Shown one piece after another: positions 38,101-48,778 of a stretch of DNA of 64,000 bases. How positions within the stretch are numbered: position 1 is the first letter of the stretch; each line of letters starts with the position of its first letter. The position numbers and the translations under genes were made by a program. The notes under the pieces were generated by a model. That model saw only the letters and a list, made by a program, of their open reading frames with translations, was not told where the DNA came from and did no database searches. Source of the stretch: Physcomitrium patens (lineage: Eukaryota; Streptophyta; Bryopsida; Funariales; Funariaceae); the NCBI RefSeq assembly GCF_000002425.4, contig NC_037257.1:12577598-12641597 (forward strand), written 5' to 3'.

Positions 38101-38434
38101 CTATATATACTGTCCACCTAGGAGCTACATGGTAATGTTCTATAAGACCTCCAAAAACATATTGACTTTGCACAACATGTATCTTAACTTGTAAGGCAAG
38201 TTTTCTATGTGGGTGCCATATAGTTGGCTTATTCTGCAAGCTACTAACATGTGTGGCATGTGGTTAACTTATTGACCAAGTTTCTAACCTATCAATCAAG
38301 TATAAACACATAGAAAGTCAAAGTAGCATCTATGAAGCTTCTATGAAACTTTCTAGAAGATATTATGAAATAAATCTACTTTTACCTACTCATATCACCC
38401 AGATAACAATTACAATAAATATATGTCCATAACA
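32161..38434 (-). mobile_element. Family A element with both LTRs, decayed, nested
   Basis: The 3' LTR is 32,161-32,699 and the 5' LTR 37,899-38,434 (minus orientation). Flanks GTTGA and GTTAG are a transition-decayed target duplication of GTTGG, which is intact in the empty site at 6,006-6,010. Inside, in transcription order: gag about 37,700-36,750 (CCHC region near 36,800); protease about 36,700-36,250; RT about 36,230-35,350; RNase H about 35,340-34,800; integrase about 34,690-33,540; chromodomain end about 33,450-33,280; and a decayed copy of the 3' accessory ORF about 33,180-32,770. LTRs clearly differ from each other. Many breaks; intermediate age. Confidence 0.88.
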
Positions 38435-39206
38435 GTTAGGCTGTTATATGATTACACTTTTTTATATTTGTGAATAAGTAAATCTTATTACTTATTGATT
38501 ACACCTACTAGAGTCTATAAAGATCTATCTTGTATTCCACATATCTCTTTTTGAGTCATATAAGATAGTTAATATCTCAAAAAAAAAAGACTAATATTAT
38601 CTCTTTCTATAGAAGTGAATAATAATCAAGAGTTTGAAGTAAAAGAAGACTGAAATTTTAGGTGGCATTAAAATAAATTAAAATATCTTATTTAGTGACA
38701 CGGATATGATATTAGTGAATGCACATAGGAGCTAAAAAAAAGTTGGTAAATATAGGAAAGAGGGTTGAGGCTTTTCATTGATAACATCCATCAAAACTAA
38801 AAGGAAAAATAATAAGATCTATGAAAGATGATGCCCTCTTTTCATAGAACTTGTCTCTAGAAGGAAAGATAATATAATAGACATAAATATTAACTCCAAT
38901 AATTGCCTATATGCTTAGGTAGAAATAGGTAAATATAAATTATTTTCATAATAATTTTTTAAAGAAGCTTCTTAGAAGCTTCATAAATGCAATTTGGACT
39001 TTATACATGTTTTTAATTCATTGATAGATTAGAAACTTAGTCAACAAGTTAATTACATATCATACATGTTGGTAGCTTGTCAAACAAGCTAACTATATAG
39101 TACACATATGGAAAACTTGTCCAATAAGTTAAGACATGTGTTTAATAAAGTTAACACATGTTGGAAGTTTTATAGAACATAGCTAAGTTGTTGTATTGTA
39201 ACACAA

Positions 39207-39736
39207 TGTCAAGGACAAGAACTCGATGAAAGCTAAAGAGTAAGTGAGACTTTTCTCAAAAAGAAATAGGACAAAATAGAAATATGTATATTAAGAAAGA
39301 AACTGGAATGGCTATTGCCAAAATACAAGAAAACTAGAGACCCTTGAAACTAGACTAGAAGCAAGAAAGGAGTTGACAAGAGTGAAGAGGGCTTCACTCT
39401 TGCCTCTATATATACTATCTAACTAGAAGCCACGTGGCGATGTTCTATAAGACCTCCAATATATGTTGACTTTCTAGGCCACATGCCTTTGCTTGCAAGG
39501 CAAGTTTTCTATGGATGGACCACGTAGTTAGCTTGTTCTTTAAGCTTCCAACATGCGTGGCACATGGCTAACTTGTTGACCAAGTTTCTAACCTAAAAGT
39601 CAATTATAGACTCCTATAAAGTCAAAGCAGCGTCTATGAAGCTTCTAAGAAGCTTCTCTAGAAGATATTACACAATTAACCTACTTTTACATACTTTTAT
39701 CTATTCATATAGGTAATTATATGTATGTCCGTGACA
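39207..39736 (-). repeat. 3' LTR of the young family A element
   Basis: Read on the minus strand it begins TGTCACGGACATAC and ends CTTGTCCTTGACA, with 5' TG and 3' CA. It is preceded by the polypurine tract at about 39,737-39,752. It is the same length as the 5' LTR and differs from it at two positions. Confidence 0.95.
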
Positions 39737-39834
39737 TTACCCCCCCTTCTAGGGACGAGTTCCACGAGGAGCGGTGATTATATATTGAAAAAATCTAATA
39801 TGCGGCGAATTGTATTTGCTACATACTCTGATCT

Positions 39835-40200
39835 TTATTCTCTTCGAAGATAGTTGATGGGTCCTCTTAGCCATCGATAGTGTCCCATTCCAGGGCGAGA
39901 AGACCACCCTATTATTTGATCACTGTTGAGGCCTTCATAACTTCCTTCAAATAATACATTTGAAACACCATCAGGAGTCCTTCCTATCTCCAATAATATC
40001 ACCAAACATCGAGAATCTCTTCCAAGGTCGTGATACCAAACGCGTTGTATCTCACCATCTATTCGAGGAAGAACATGTCGTTCTTGAGGGTCTTCATCTC
40101 GGTTGCATCGTCTTGAAGGTTGTGACAATCGCAATGTCTCATCCGGTAAGTCAGCAAACGAAGGTTCTTGAGTTGAATCCGCTGGTTGTTGGCTCTCCAT
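39835..40200 (-). CDS. 3' accessory ORF of family A, unknown function (121 codons)
   Basis: Small ORF on the coding strand of the element, about 95 nt after the end of pol and just before the polypurine tract. It starts MESQQPADSTQ. Polar N-terminal third, then a basic/acidic stretch (RDEDPQERHVLPR), a hydrophobic strand (CLVILLEIGR), WSSRPGMGHYRWLRG, and NYLRRE at the end. No signal peptide, zinc finger or membrane segment. I do not recognise the protein; it is not RNase H, an envelope protein or a chromodomain. Related ORFs occupy the same place in the elements at 32.2-38.4, 54.8-56.4 and 63.1-64.0 kb. How it is translated, from a spliced or internal transcript, cannot be seen. Confidence 0.75.
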   Translation of the reverse strand: MESQQPADSTQEPSFADLPDETLRLSQPSRRCNRDEDPQERHVLPRIDGEIQRVWYHDLGRDSRCLVILLEIGRTPDGVSNVLFEGSYEGLNSDQIIGWSSRPGMGHYRWLRGPINYLRRE

Positions 40201-40295
40201 CTAATTAGCGTCACAAAATGTAAAGAATTTATAAACAAGGATAGGAAATTGAATGTTATCTTGCCTCAATCTTGTCTCTTTTATAAGAGAGGTTT

Positions 40296-43200
40296 TCATC
40301 TTGGTTTTGATGGATGTCGTTGATGAAAAACTTTGACTTTAGCTGATGCATTTGCTAGATTCCTGGATGGCTCCCATGTGCGCTCACTAATATCATATCC
40401 GCACCAATGAACAAGATATTCCAGCTTATTTCGGCGCCGCCTTGAGTCTAATATCTCTTCCACCTCAAATTCTTCATTATTATCTACTTCTATAGGAGGC
40501 GGTGGCATTTGTCTTCTTCCTTGTATATCCACTGTCTTATATGGTTCAAGAAGAGACACGTGGAATACAGGATGGATCTTCATTGACTCCGGTAGATGTA
40601 ACCGATATGCAACTGGGTTGATCTGTTCAGAAACAGAAAAGGGGCCAAGCCTACGATAGTCCAATTTGTCACAAGGTCGAGTGGTCTTGATATTGCGACG
40701 AAGTAGCCATACCTTATCACCCACGTTGAGTTGTGGTTGCTCTTTACGATATACATCTGCATTTATCTTTTGTCGTTCTTGAGCTTTCTTCAACTGCGCC
40801 TTCATTATTGCATGTAACTCTGACAACCGATTTGCCATATCTTCTGCTGCAGGATTATCAACTTTTGAAAAATCAAAAGTATCAAGTCGTGGATGATAGC
40901 CATAATTGGCAAAGAAAGGTGTTTGTTGCGTGGAGGAATGTACCGTATTATTATAAGCAAACTCTGCCAATGGCAGAAGGTTTGTCCAATCATCTTGTTG
41001 GTAGTTGATGGTACACCTTAAATACTGTTCCAAGACTTGGTTTATGCGCTCTGTTTGTCCATCAGTTTGAGGATGGAAAGCTGAAGATAGCTTTATGTCC
41101 ACTTTTAAAATCTTGAAAAGAGTCCTCCAGAATCTCGACACAAATTGAGTTCCCCTATCCGATATGATATCTTTAGGTAATCCATGATAGCGATAGATAT
41201 TATCAATGAAAAGCTTAGCTGTTTCTTCACCTGTGATAGATTTTGTACATGGCATAAAATGTGCCATCTTGGTGAAACGATCTACTATCACAAATATAGA
41301 ATCATAAGATCTTGAGTTTGGAAGATCTGTGATGAAATCCATAGAAACAGAAGACCATGGTTGTTCTGGTATAGGTAATGGCTGAAGAAGTCCGTAAGGT
41401 CGATGTCGAGGAATTTTTGATCTTGAACAAATATCACATGATTGTACAAAGTCTTTGACTGACTTCCACATTTGTGGCCACCAAAAATCTCTTGATATGA
41501 GTTCCAGAGTCTTATTATATCCAAAGTGCTCTGCTGCTGGAAAGTCATGACGTGCTTGAAGAACACGCAAACGTGCTTTTCCTTTTGGAACATATAGGCG
41601 TCCTTCAAAATATAATAGATTATTCTTGAACTCGAACTTAGAAGAATCATGAGACTTGGAAGAATTATTCTCGATATCATGAACAAGAGGGTCTGAGGAC
41701 ATACTGGACTGGATTTGCTTGAGAAAAGTTGAATCAACAATCAATGTTGATTTCACTGCTCGGAGATGAAATTGCTCCGGTTTCAAGAGGACCGTTCTTT
41801 GTTGCTCAAAAGCTGCATCTCCTTCTTTTGGTGCAAAATAAGAACGTCTAGACAGGGCATCGGACAAACCTTGTTGTTTTCCTGGCCGATAAGTGATAAT
41901 GAAGTCGAATCTTGACAAAGACATACTCCAACGAGCTTGACGACGATTCAACACGCGTGCTGACATGAAATACTCGAGGTTCTTGTGATCTGTATACACA
42001 GTGACTGGACTAGAAGCACCTTCTAGATAATGACGCCATTCTTGAAAGGAATCCACGATGGCAAGAAGTTCTTTATCGTGGATCTCATAATTGATCTCGG
42101 CTGCTGAGAATTTTCTTGAATGAAAAGCTATCGGATGAAGTTTGTCATCTGTTCCCATTTGTGATAAAACTGCACCCAAGGCAAAATCCGATGCGTCTGT
42201 TTCCATAAAAAATGCCTTGGAAAAATCAACACGATATAAGACTGGTGCAGAGACAAACGATGTCTTCAAGGCTTCAAATGCTGCTTCCGCTTCTTGATTC
42301 CATTGGAATTTATCTTTACTAGTCAAGCGTGTAAGTGGAGCTGCAACTCGTGAGAAGTCTTTGATGAAGATCCGATAGTAATTGGCAAATCCGAAGAAAC
42401 ATTGGACATCTCTCACAGTCTTTGGAATCTTCCAATCCATGATTGTTTGGACTTTCTTAGAATCCATCATAAGACCATCATTTGAAATGATGTATCCTAA
42501 AAAGTCAACTTGAGTAGTGTGAAATACACACTTTTCCATCTTGGCGTACAATCCTGCATCTCTGAGTTTTTGTAATACTTGACGAACATGTATTTCATGT
42601 TCTTCAACATTCTTAGAATAAATCAGGATATCGTCTAGGTAGCAGACGACAAAATTGTCTAAGAATTCACAAAATACATCATTCATGAGATGTTGAAAAG
42701 TAGCTGGTGCATTCGTGAGTCCAAAAGGCATGACATTATATTCAAAATGCCCGTACCTGGTTCGAAACGCAGTCTTCTATTCATCTCCTTCTTTGATCCG
42801 TACTAGATTATATGCTCCTCTTAGATCTATTTTTGTATAGATCTTAGCTTGATTTAACTGGTCAAGGAGTCCTGATATCAAAGGTAATGGATACCTGTTC
42901 TTGATTGTGATCTTGTTGAGTCCTCGATAGTCAACACACATTCGTAAAGATCCATCCTTTTTCTTTACGAATAAAATTGGAGCTCCTGCTGGAGATTTTG
43001 AATGGCGTATGAAATTCTTCGCTAAATTCTCGTCAATATATGTCTTGAGTTCAGCCAACTCATCTTGCGATAAACTGTAAATTGGTCCAAATGGTGGCTG
43101 AGTTCCTTCCTTGAGATCGATTGAACAATCATATGGGCGATGCTCAGGAAGAATATCTGCATTCTTTTTCTCAAAAACGTCTTGATAATCCTGATATTGA

Positions 43201-43784
43201 CTTGGAATGCCACTTGAAGTCTTTACGCTTTCAGAAATAGGTGCAGCATAAATAGCAAAAGTTGATCCTTCTTTTGCTGCGTGTATAAATGCTTTTGCAC
43301 CTATAGGTGTGAGTTTTACTATACTAGACTCATGGTTTTTTACTTGGTTAATAGAACTGTTACTAATGCTCTGAGGAAAATCAAGTTTACGAGAAATCCA
43401 ATCTATTCGAGGATTATACTTTTCTAACCATGATAAGCCTAAAATTACTGGATTAGAGGGAGATCTAATTATATTAAAAATTACGCAACTACTATGACCA
43501 TTTATTACTACATCTACAGGAAGTGTTTCGTGAGTTACATCTCCAGAAGACAACGGACGACCATCTATGACTTCTACGTGTACAGGTTTAGTTTTTTGTA
43601 TTAATGATATTCTATGACATCTAGCAAATTCTTCATCTAAAAAACAAGATGAGGCTCTTGAATCTACCAAGGCAGAGGCTTTGTAATTATTAGGTCCTAA
43701 ACGCACATCTATTATAAAACAAGGAGATGGTTTTGAGGAGAGGATAGGACCTTTATTAGAAATTGTACAAGATTCCAGCCGCAC
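40296..43784 (-). CDS. Pol region of the young family A element (PR-RT-RH-IN-chromodomain)
   Basis: Order on the minus strand: aspartic protease (ALVDS-type active-site stretch near 43,660, [12 protein letters not shown] about 43,400); RT from about 43,130 ([18 protein letters not shown], then [12 protein letters not shown] and the YLDD box near 42,630); RNase H ([15 protein letters not shown] about 42,190, TDHKNLEYF about 41,990); integrase with an HHCC zinc-binding region ([19 protein letters not shown]) and core residues in [14 protein letters not shown] and [10 protein letters not shown]; then GPF and a chromodomain near the end ([17 protein letters not shown]). The chromodomain would direct integration to particular chromatin, as known for this clade. 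Coding is nearly, but not fully, continuous. Confidence 0.92.
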
Positions 43785-43789
43785 GGTCC

Positions 43790-44830
43790 CTATTGTAGCT
43801 GGACGTACTCGTTTTCCGACATACTGTCTTCTTTGACAGCCGTACTCCTCATTTTGTAGTTACGTCGCTTCTTTGGACAATGTTGAGCAGTGTGCTTAGG
43901 TTCTCCACAATATAAGCACAATCCTTCTTGTCGACGACGAGACTTTTCTTGCTCAGTAAGAGGTTTGAAACGTACCGCATCAATTTGCATATCCTCTACT
44001 TCCGAAGGTATGTGTTGAGGAGACGTCGGTGTTGCCATTGAATTGTAGTAACGTTGAGGCCCACTTGTGCGACTCTCGGATCGAAATTCAAAAAGTCGAT
44101 TGTCGCACTTCACAGCAAAGTCAATTGCTTGACTCAATGTTTGAGGATCAGGTAAATTAAGCATCAATTTCTTTACCTCATATTGTAATCCGTAGAGAAA
44201 TTGACTCACAAGTGCGGCATCATCCCACTTGATATCAGTTGCAAGTTGTCGAAATTACGAAGCATATAATGTTACTGATCGATTGCCTTGTCGCAAAATA
44301 TGGATCTTGTTGGTTGCAACACGAATTGCATCATGTTCTCCAAACATGGATCGAAACTCCGCCAAAAAAGCCTCCAGATTATCCAATATTGGATCTCGTC
44401 GTTCAAGAAAAGATGAAAACCATGACAATGCTGAACCTGAAAGAAGTGTACCAATGAATCTTACTTGTGACCCTGGAGTTGGATAGCTCTGGGGTTGAAG
44501 TTCAATCACTAGTTGGACCTGATTGATGAATCCTCGAAACTTGGATCTGGTACCATCAAACTTCTCGGGCAAGGTAACTCTCGGTTCCCTAACACTCAAA
44601 GGGTGTTCCATTCTGGGAGAAGGGACATGGTTTGGTGCAGATGTTGAAGCAGCCCCAATCATCTCTATATCTTCACTTCCTACGATTCTTGTTGCTCCTT
44701 GTGGTGGTAAATTGAGTTGATGCATCGCAAGCATTAACTCCCTCAATTGTTCTTGCATCTGTGCCATTACACTCTTCATTTCAACAAGCTCTGCCATAGT
44801 AGCACTTAGAAAAGAGAAGATGTCTAACAA
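43790..44830 (-). CDS. Gag region of the young family A element
   Basis: The start is probably within the first codons after 44,830 ([19 protein letters not shown]). The N-terminal part is a Met/Gln-rich coiled stretch; then the capsid region ([15 protein letters not shown], a typical Ty3 capsid opening, and [12 protein letters not shown]), and at the C-terminus a CCHC zinc knuckle, [14 protein letters not shown], for RNA binding. Gag would form the particle that packages element RNA. Coding is interrupted at least once. A single stop separates gag from pol in the same frame (see findings). Confidence 0.88.
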
Positions 44831-44977
44831 CGCTCAAAACAAATAGAAGAGAGGAATTGATAACAAAGAAAATACTAAGAACAATATCAGTTTAAAAGAG
44901 GGTAATCCGCAACTTCTAATGCGCTTATGTCTTATCAAGAAAAAGGGGTAATCCACTCTTAATCAAGAAAAGACAAA

Positions 44978-44989
44978 GCTCTGATATTG
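44978..44989 (-). promoter_or_regulatory. Candidate primer-binding site (initiator tRNA-Met type)
   Basis: On the minus strand the sequence AATATCAGAGC resembles TGGTATCAGAGC, the complement of the plant initiator tRNA-Met 3' end. It lies about 20 nt inside the LTR edge, further than usual, yet the same word is at the same place in the 32.2-38.4 kb element, which supports it. Confidence 0.5.
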
Positions 44990-45009
44990 TAAGTGTACTC
45001 TTGTCAATC

Positions 45010-45539
45010 TGTCAGGGACAAGAACTCGATGAAAGCTAAAGAGTAAGTGAGACTTTTCTCAAAAAGAAATAGGACAAAATAGAAATATGTATATTAAGAA
45101 AGAAACTGGAATGGCTATTGCCAAAATACAAGAAAACTAGAGACCCTTGAAACTAGACTAGAAGCAAGAAAGGAGTTGACAAGAGTGAAGAGGGCTTCAC
45201 TCTTGCCTCTATATATACTATCTAACTAGAAGCCACGTGGCGATGTTCTATAAGACCTCCAATATATGTTGACTTTCTAGGCCACATGCCTTTGCTTGCA
45301 AGGCAAGTTTTCTATGGATGGACCACGTAGTTAGCTTGTTCTTTAAGCTTCCAACATGCGTGGCACATGGCTAACTTGTTGACCAAGTTTCTAACCTAAA
45401 AGTCAACTATAGACTCCTATAAAGTCAAAGCAGCGTCTATGAAGCTTCTAAGAAGCTTCTCTAGAAGATATTACACAATTAACCTACTTTTACATACTTT
45501 TATCTATTCATATAGGTAATTATATGTATGTCCGTGACA
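45010..45539 (-). repeat. 5' LTR of the young family A element
   Basis: Minus-strand LTR, TGTCACGGACATAC to TTGTCCCTGACA. This copy would drive transcription of the element. It is followed outward by the CACAA target duplication at 45,540-45,544. Confidence 0.95.
45205..45470 (-). promoter_or_regulatory. LTR promoter: heat-shock-element-like block, G-box, TATA box
   Basis: Read on the minus strand: a GAA/TTC alternating block at 45,467-45,441 (CTTCTAGAGAAGCTTC, then TTAGAAGCTTC), a palindromic G-box GCCACGTGGC at 45,241-45,232, and a TATATATA box at 45,217-45,210 about 15 bp further on. The order and spacing look like a regulated pol II promoter. The same arrangement is in the 3' LTR at 39,638-39,664, 39,429-39,438 and 39,407-39,414. 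Confidence 0.6.
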
Positions 45540-47100
45540 CACAACTATATGATGAAAATATAATCAAAAATAAATTTTTAATTAACATCTAATCATCTTG
45601 ATTCAATAATAATTTAAGATATTTGAACATGGCTTTTATAAAAGCTTCTTAGTTTATTTTCTTGTCTTAATAGCTAGTAGTTAAATGGTTGGTTAGTAAT
45701 TTTTCCTTCTAGGCTATAGAGTTTCTTTTACTATTTTAGATTGGCCATAAATTCATAAAATAAAACTACAAGAGATAAATAATTAGCATAATTGATACTC
45801 AGATTAAATTGAAGGTATGGTTGAGCTAAAAAATCTCTAGAATAGGTTCATTTAATACCCGGGGATTGACCGTTTGTAGGACAAGGTTGAAGTTAGACCT
45901 TTAGCTACTAAAACGACCATCTAGAACAAAGTAGGGAAACATTCAAAGATCATCAATTAGGATTCGTGAACTAGCTTTAAGCTTATTTTAGGAATATAAG
46001 ATTTATTTTTGTAGGATTTAAAATAACTTTGTAATTGCTGTTCAAAGTCAGGGATTATATCAATGACTTGAGCTTTATGCAATACAATTAGGGCTAGTTC
46101 TCTTAGCTAGTTTGTGCAATTGATGTCACATCTATAATTAAAACTTTGATAATACTTGGCTGATTAGGAATACTAAATATGTATAAAATTTTGTATTAAT
46201 CTAATAATGCAATTAGGAGATATCTAGGTTTTGAAATAAGAAGGTATTAGAAGTTGATAGTTTAGGATTAGATAGGATTTCTATGATATTTAAAGATCTA
46301 TAAGTCCAAATAAGGTAAAATTTACCATGGTATTAGAAGACTTCAATATCAAGCTATATATTAATTTTGAATTGAAGTTAATAATTGGAAAATAAGACAT
46401 TGCTACTAGAATATTTGCATCAACTTTTAAATTGGCGAACAAGTGATATTAGTGAAATTTTTGGACATTTTTTAACAATCTATAAGTTGAATTGGATTGA
46501 ATTTTTTTTCAAGCATATAAGAGGCTTATAATGGCATTTATAAGTAAAATCTTGCACCAAGTAGACAATCAAATTAGAAATTACAACTCACCAAAGTTCA
46601 CTGACAAGGATTAGAGCTTGTAAAGAAAAATCAAAATTACCTAATTATAAAAGTAATAAGACAATTGGAATTTATGTATGGTTGAAGTTACTAAAAAGAG
46701 TGTTTTTGAGCACTTTGTACTATCTTTAAGCATTTTTTAATAAAAATTCGAATTGCATTACTTTTATATGGGTGAAACCTATAAAGATTTTTTGGATATT
46801 TTTAAAATACAACTTCACCTTCTATAGTTAGATTTCCAATGTACTTCCAAACAAGAAAATATATATTATGACAATGTAGCTCTTAATTAGATAGTATATA
46901 TAGGAACAAGAGTGAAGTCTTCTTTATTCTTTTCAATGTCTTTTTAGTTTTTATTCTTGTTTCAAGAATTTTTAGTCTTTTTATGTTTGGCAATAGCCAT
47001 TCTAGCATAATTCTATATCATCTTTGAGTGATTTTTTAGTCTTTTGAGTGACACAAGAGTGTATTGATCTTTTAATTCTTTAATGATCAAATCCTTGACA

Positions 47101-48778
47101 TCTAGTTGTGTTGGTCGTCTTAACTATAATGTTCTTAAATATTACATTAATACAAACTGTGGCCTATCAATACTTAAATATGCACAATAATGTATGCCTA
47201 GCTAGTGAAGCCAATATCTATAACTTAAATTAAAAAATACGGTTGTAGGCCTTTTTTACCACCAATACCAAAGATCCTATTACAAAGGCCAAATGCACAA
47301 TGTTGCATTTAAATAGATTATATGGCAAGAATATCTATTCATCCAATAATCCAAATATTTGTATAGTTGCTATTAGATTGTGGGTGAGCAATAAATAATG
47401 TGTCATGTAAACAAAGATCGTTAAATACAAGACATCAAGTTCTACAAATCAATCACAAGTATGTAATTTAATCCAAATACAAATGCACATCCAACACACT
47501 CTTAAGTAAAGATTAGAAATCTATATTAAACTAAGTTAAGTTATCTCTTACGATACAAAAAAAGAACCTAAAAATGGAAGTATGAAAATAAAACAATCTT
47601 TATAAAATTTGCTATACTTGTAAAGAAATGAGAATTTTTGTACTAAAATAATATATATATCTATATATATAATATAAAAATAATATCAATTTTATAAGAA
47701 GATAATTTGTAGTTTTTAAAGAACTTTGATAATTTTAAGAAAAATGATTAATCCATTTTTTATCAAAATAGATCAATTTTTGATAAAAATATGTATCAAA
47801 CTTATTAATTAAGAAATAATCAAAGAATATTTCATAATACTTAAAAAAACTAAATACATATTATTTTTAAAAAAAAATATAAAACATGCCTAAATATGTC
47901 TTTGTATTTTTTCAAGGCTACATTTTTTCAAAAAAGTAGTTGTTTCATGACATCAATAAGTCTTATTTAAAAACACAAAACAACCAATTAAATCCCAAAA
48001 AAAAAATTTTAAAAAAAATCTTTTGTAAATTTTGATGGTACATAGAAATGTTTTGATTTTTTAAAAATTAAAATTTAATGTAAATAAAAAATTAATATTA
48101 CTATTTTGTTTTTATTAATTATTATCTATATTTATGACTAATATATTTATATTCAATCACCCACATGTATTGATTCTTATAAATCTACAAAAGCAAATAT
48201 ACAACCGACATCATTTTGCATGCTTTTCTACCACAATCATATATAATGCAATAATTACTACATGATTTAATTCCAATTAGACATATAATGTACATTTCTA
48301 ATAAGACAATATTTGATACTACAAATAAGTTTCTTAAGTAAACAAAAACATTCTAATAAATGTTATGTTTTTCCAAAGACTTTGGATTCTCAAAACAATC
48401 ATTTAACCTTAATGCTCTAAGCCACTACTAATTAGAAAAGATTATGATTATATACCAAGCCATCCTAATTAGTTGTCTATGCAAGTAATTTCCACCTTCT
48501 ATAACTACAATTTTTTTCATTTTTCTTTTATGGTTTTGTTTTCTACAGTATGACAACCTCCAAAAGACAATATCATGGACACTTTTATAACAAAAGTGTT
48601 TTTTTTAATAAAAGATGCATTTATATTCATACATTCAATACACATGAATAAAATGTTGGCAAAAATGAATTATCCTTTTTGTGTCCAAACTTAGAATCAC
48701 ACATTTGATTTGGTAGATCCATTAGAAAAATTGAGATATTAAACTCGTCACCGTTGGTTGAGGTGTACATAAATTAAA
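47101..48778. other. AT-rich intergenic stretch, nothing recognised
   Basis: Follows the nested block. No ORF, LTR edge or RNA gene can be supported. Contains short AT-rich low-complexity tracts only. Confidence 0.6.

Larger units (their letters stand above)
39207..45539 (-). mobile_element. Young, nearly whole family A chromodomain Ty3/gypsy element
   Basis: 6,333 bp with 530-bp LTRs at 39,207-39,736 and 45,010-45,539 that differ at only two positions by eye, and a perfect CACAA target duplication (39,202-39,206 and 45,540-45,544). Transcription order on the minus strand: 5' LTR; candidate primer-binding site; gag; protease-RT-RNase H-integrase-chromodomain; accessory ORF; polypurine tract (AGAAGGGGGGTAA) beside the 3' LTR. 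It looks almost whole, with about two interruptions of the coding region. By LTR similarity it is the youngest insertion fully inside the window. Confidence 0.95.
39191..46871 (+). mobile_element. Family B unit in the 3' LTR of the old A element, itself interrupted
   Basis: B sequence starts near 39,191-39,197, is cut after 39,206 by the young A element, and continues 45,540-46,871 to an ATATTATGACA end, after which the host A LTR resumes (GTAGCTCTTAATTAGATAG). About 1.34 kb of B sequence in all. The exact left edge is uncertain by about 10 bp. No coding capacity. Confidence 0.7.
27616..47100 (+). mobile_element. Old family A element hosting three later insertions
   Basis: The 5' LTR begins at 27,616 after TCTAA, and the 3' LTR ends at 47,100 before TCTAG, a 5-bp target duplication with one transition, so both ends survive. 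Own parts: 5' LTR 27,616 to about 28,100; gag about 28,345-29,030; protease about 29,040-29,560; RT about 29,700-30,400; RNase H about 30,410-30,980; integrase about 31,080-32,160; end of pol 38,435-38,860; 3' LTR in pieces about 38,868-39,195 and 46,872-47,100. Interrupted by an A element (32,161-38,434), a B unit, and a young A element within that B unit. Its own pol is heavily broken and AT-drifted: the oldest layer. Confidence 0.85.
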
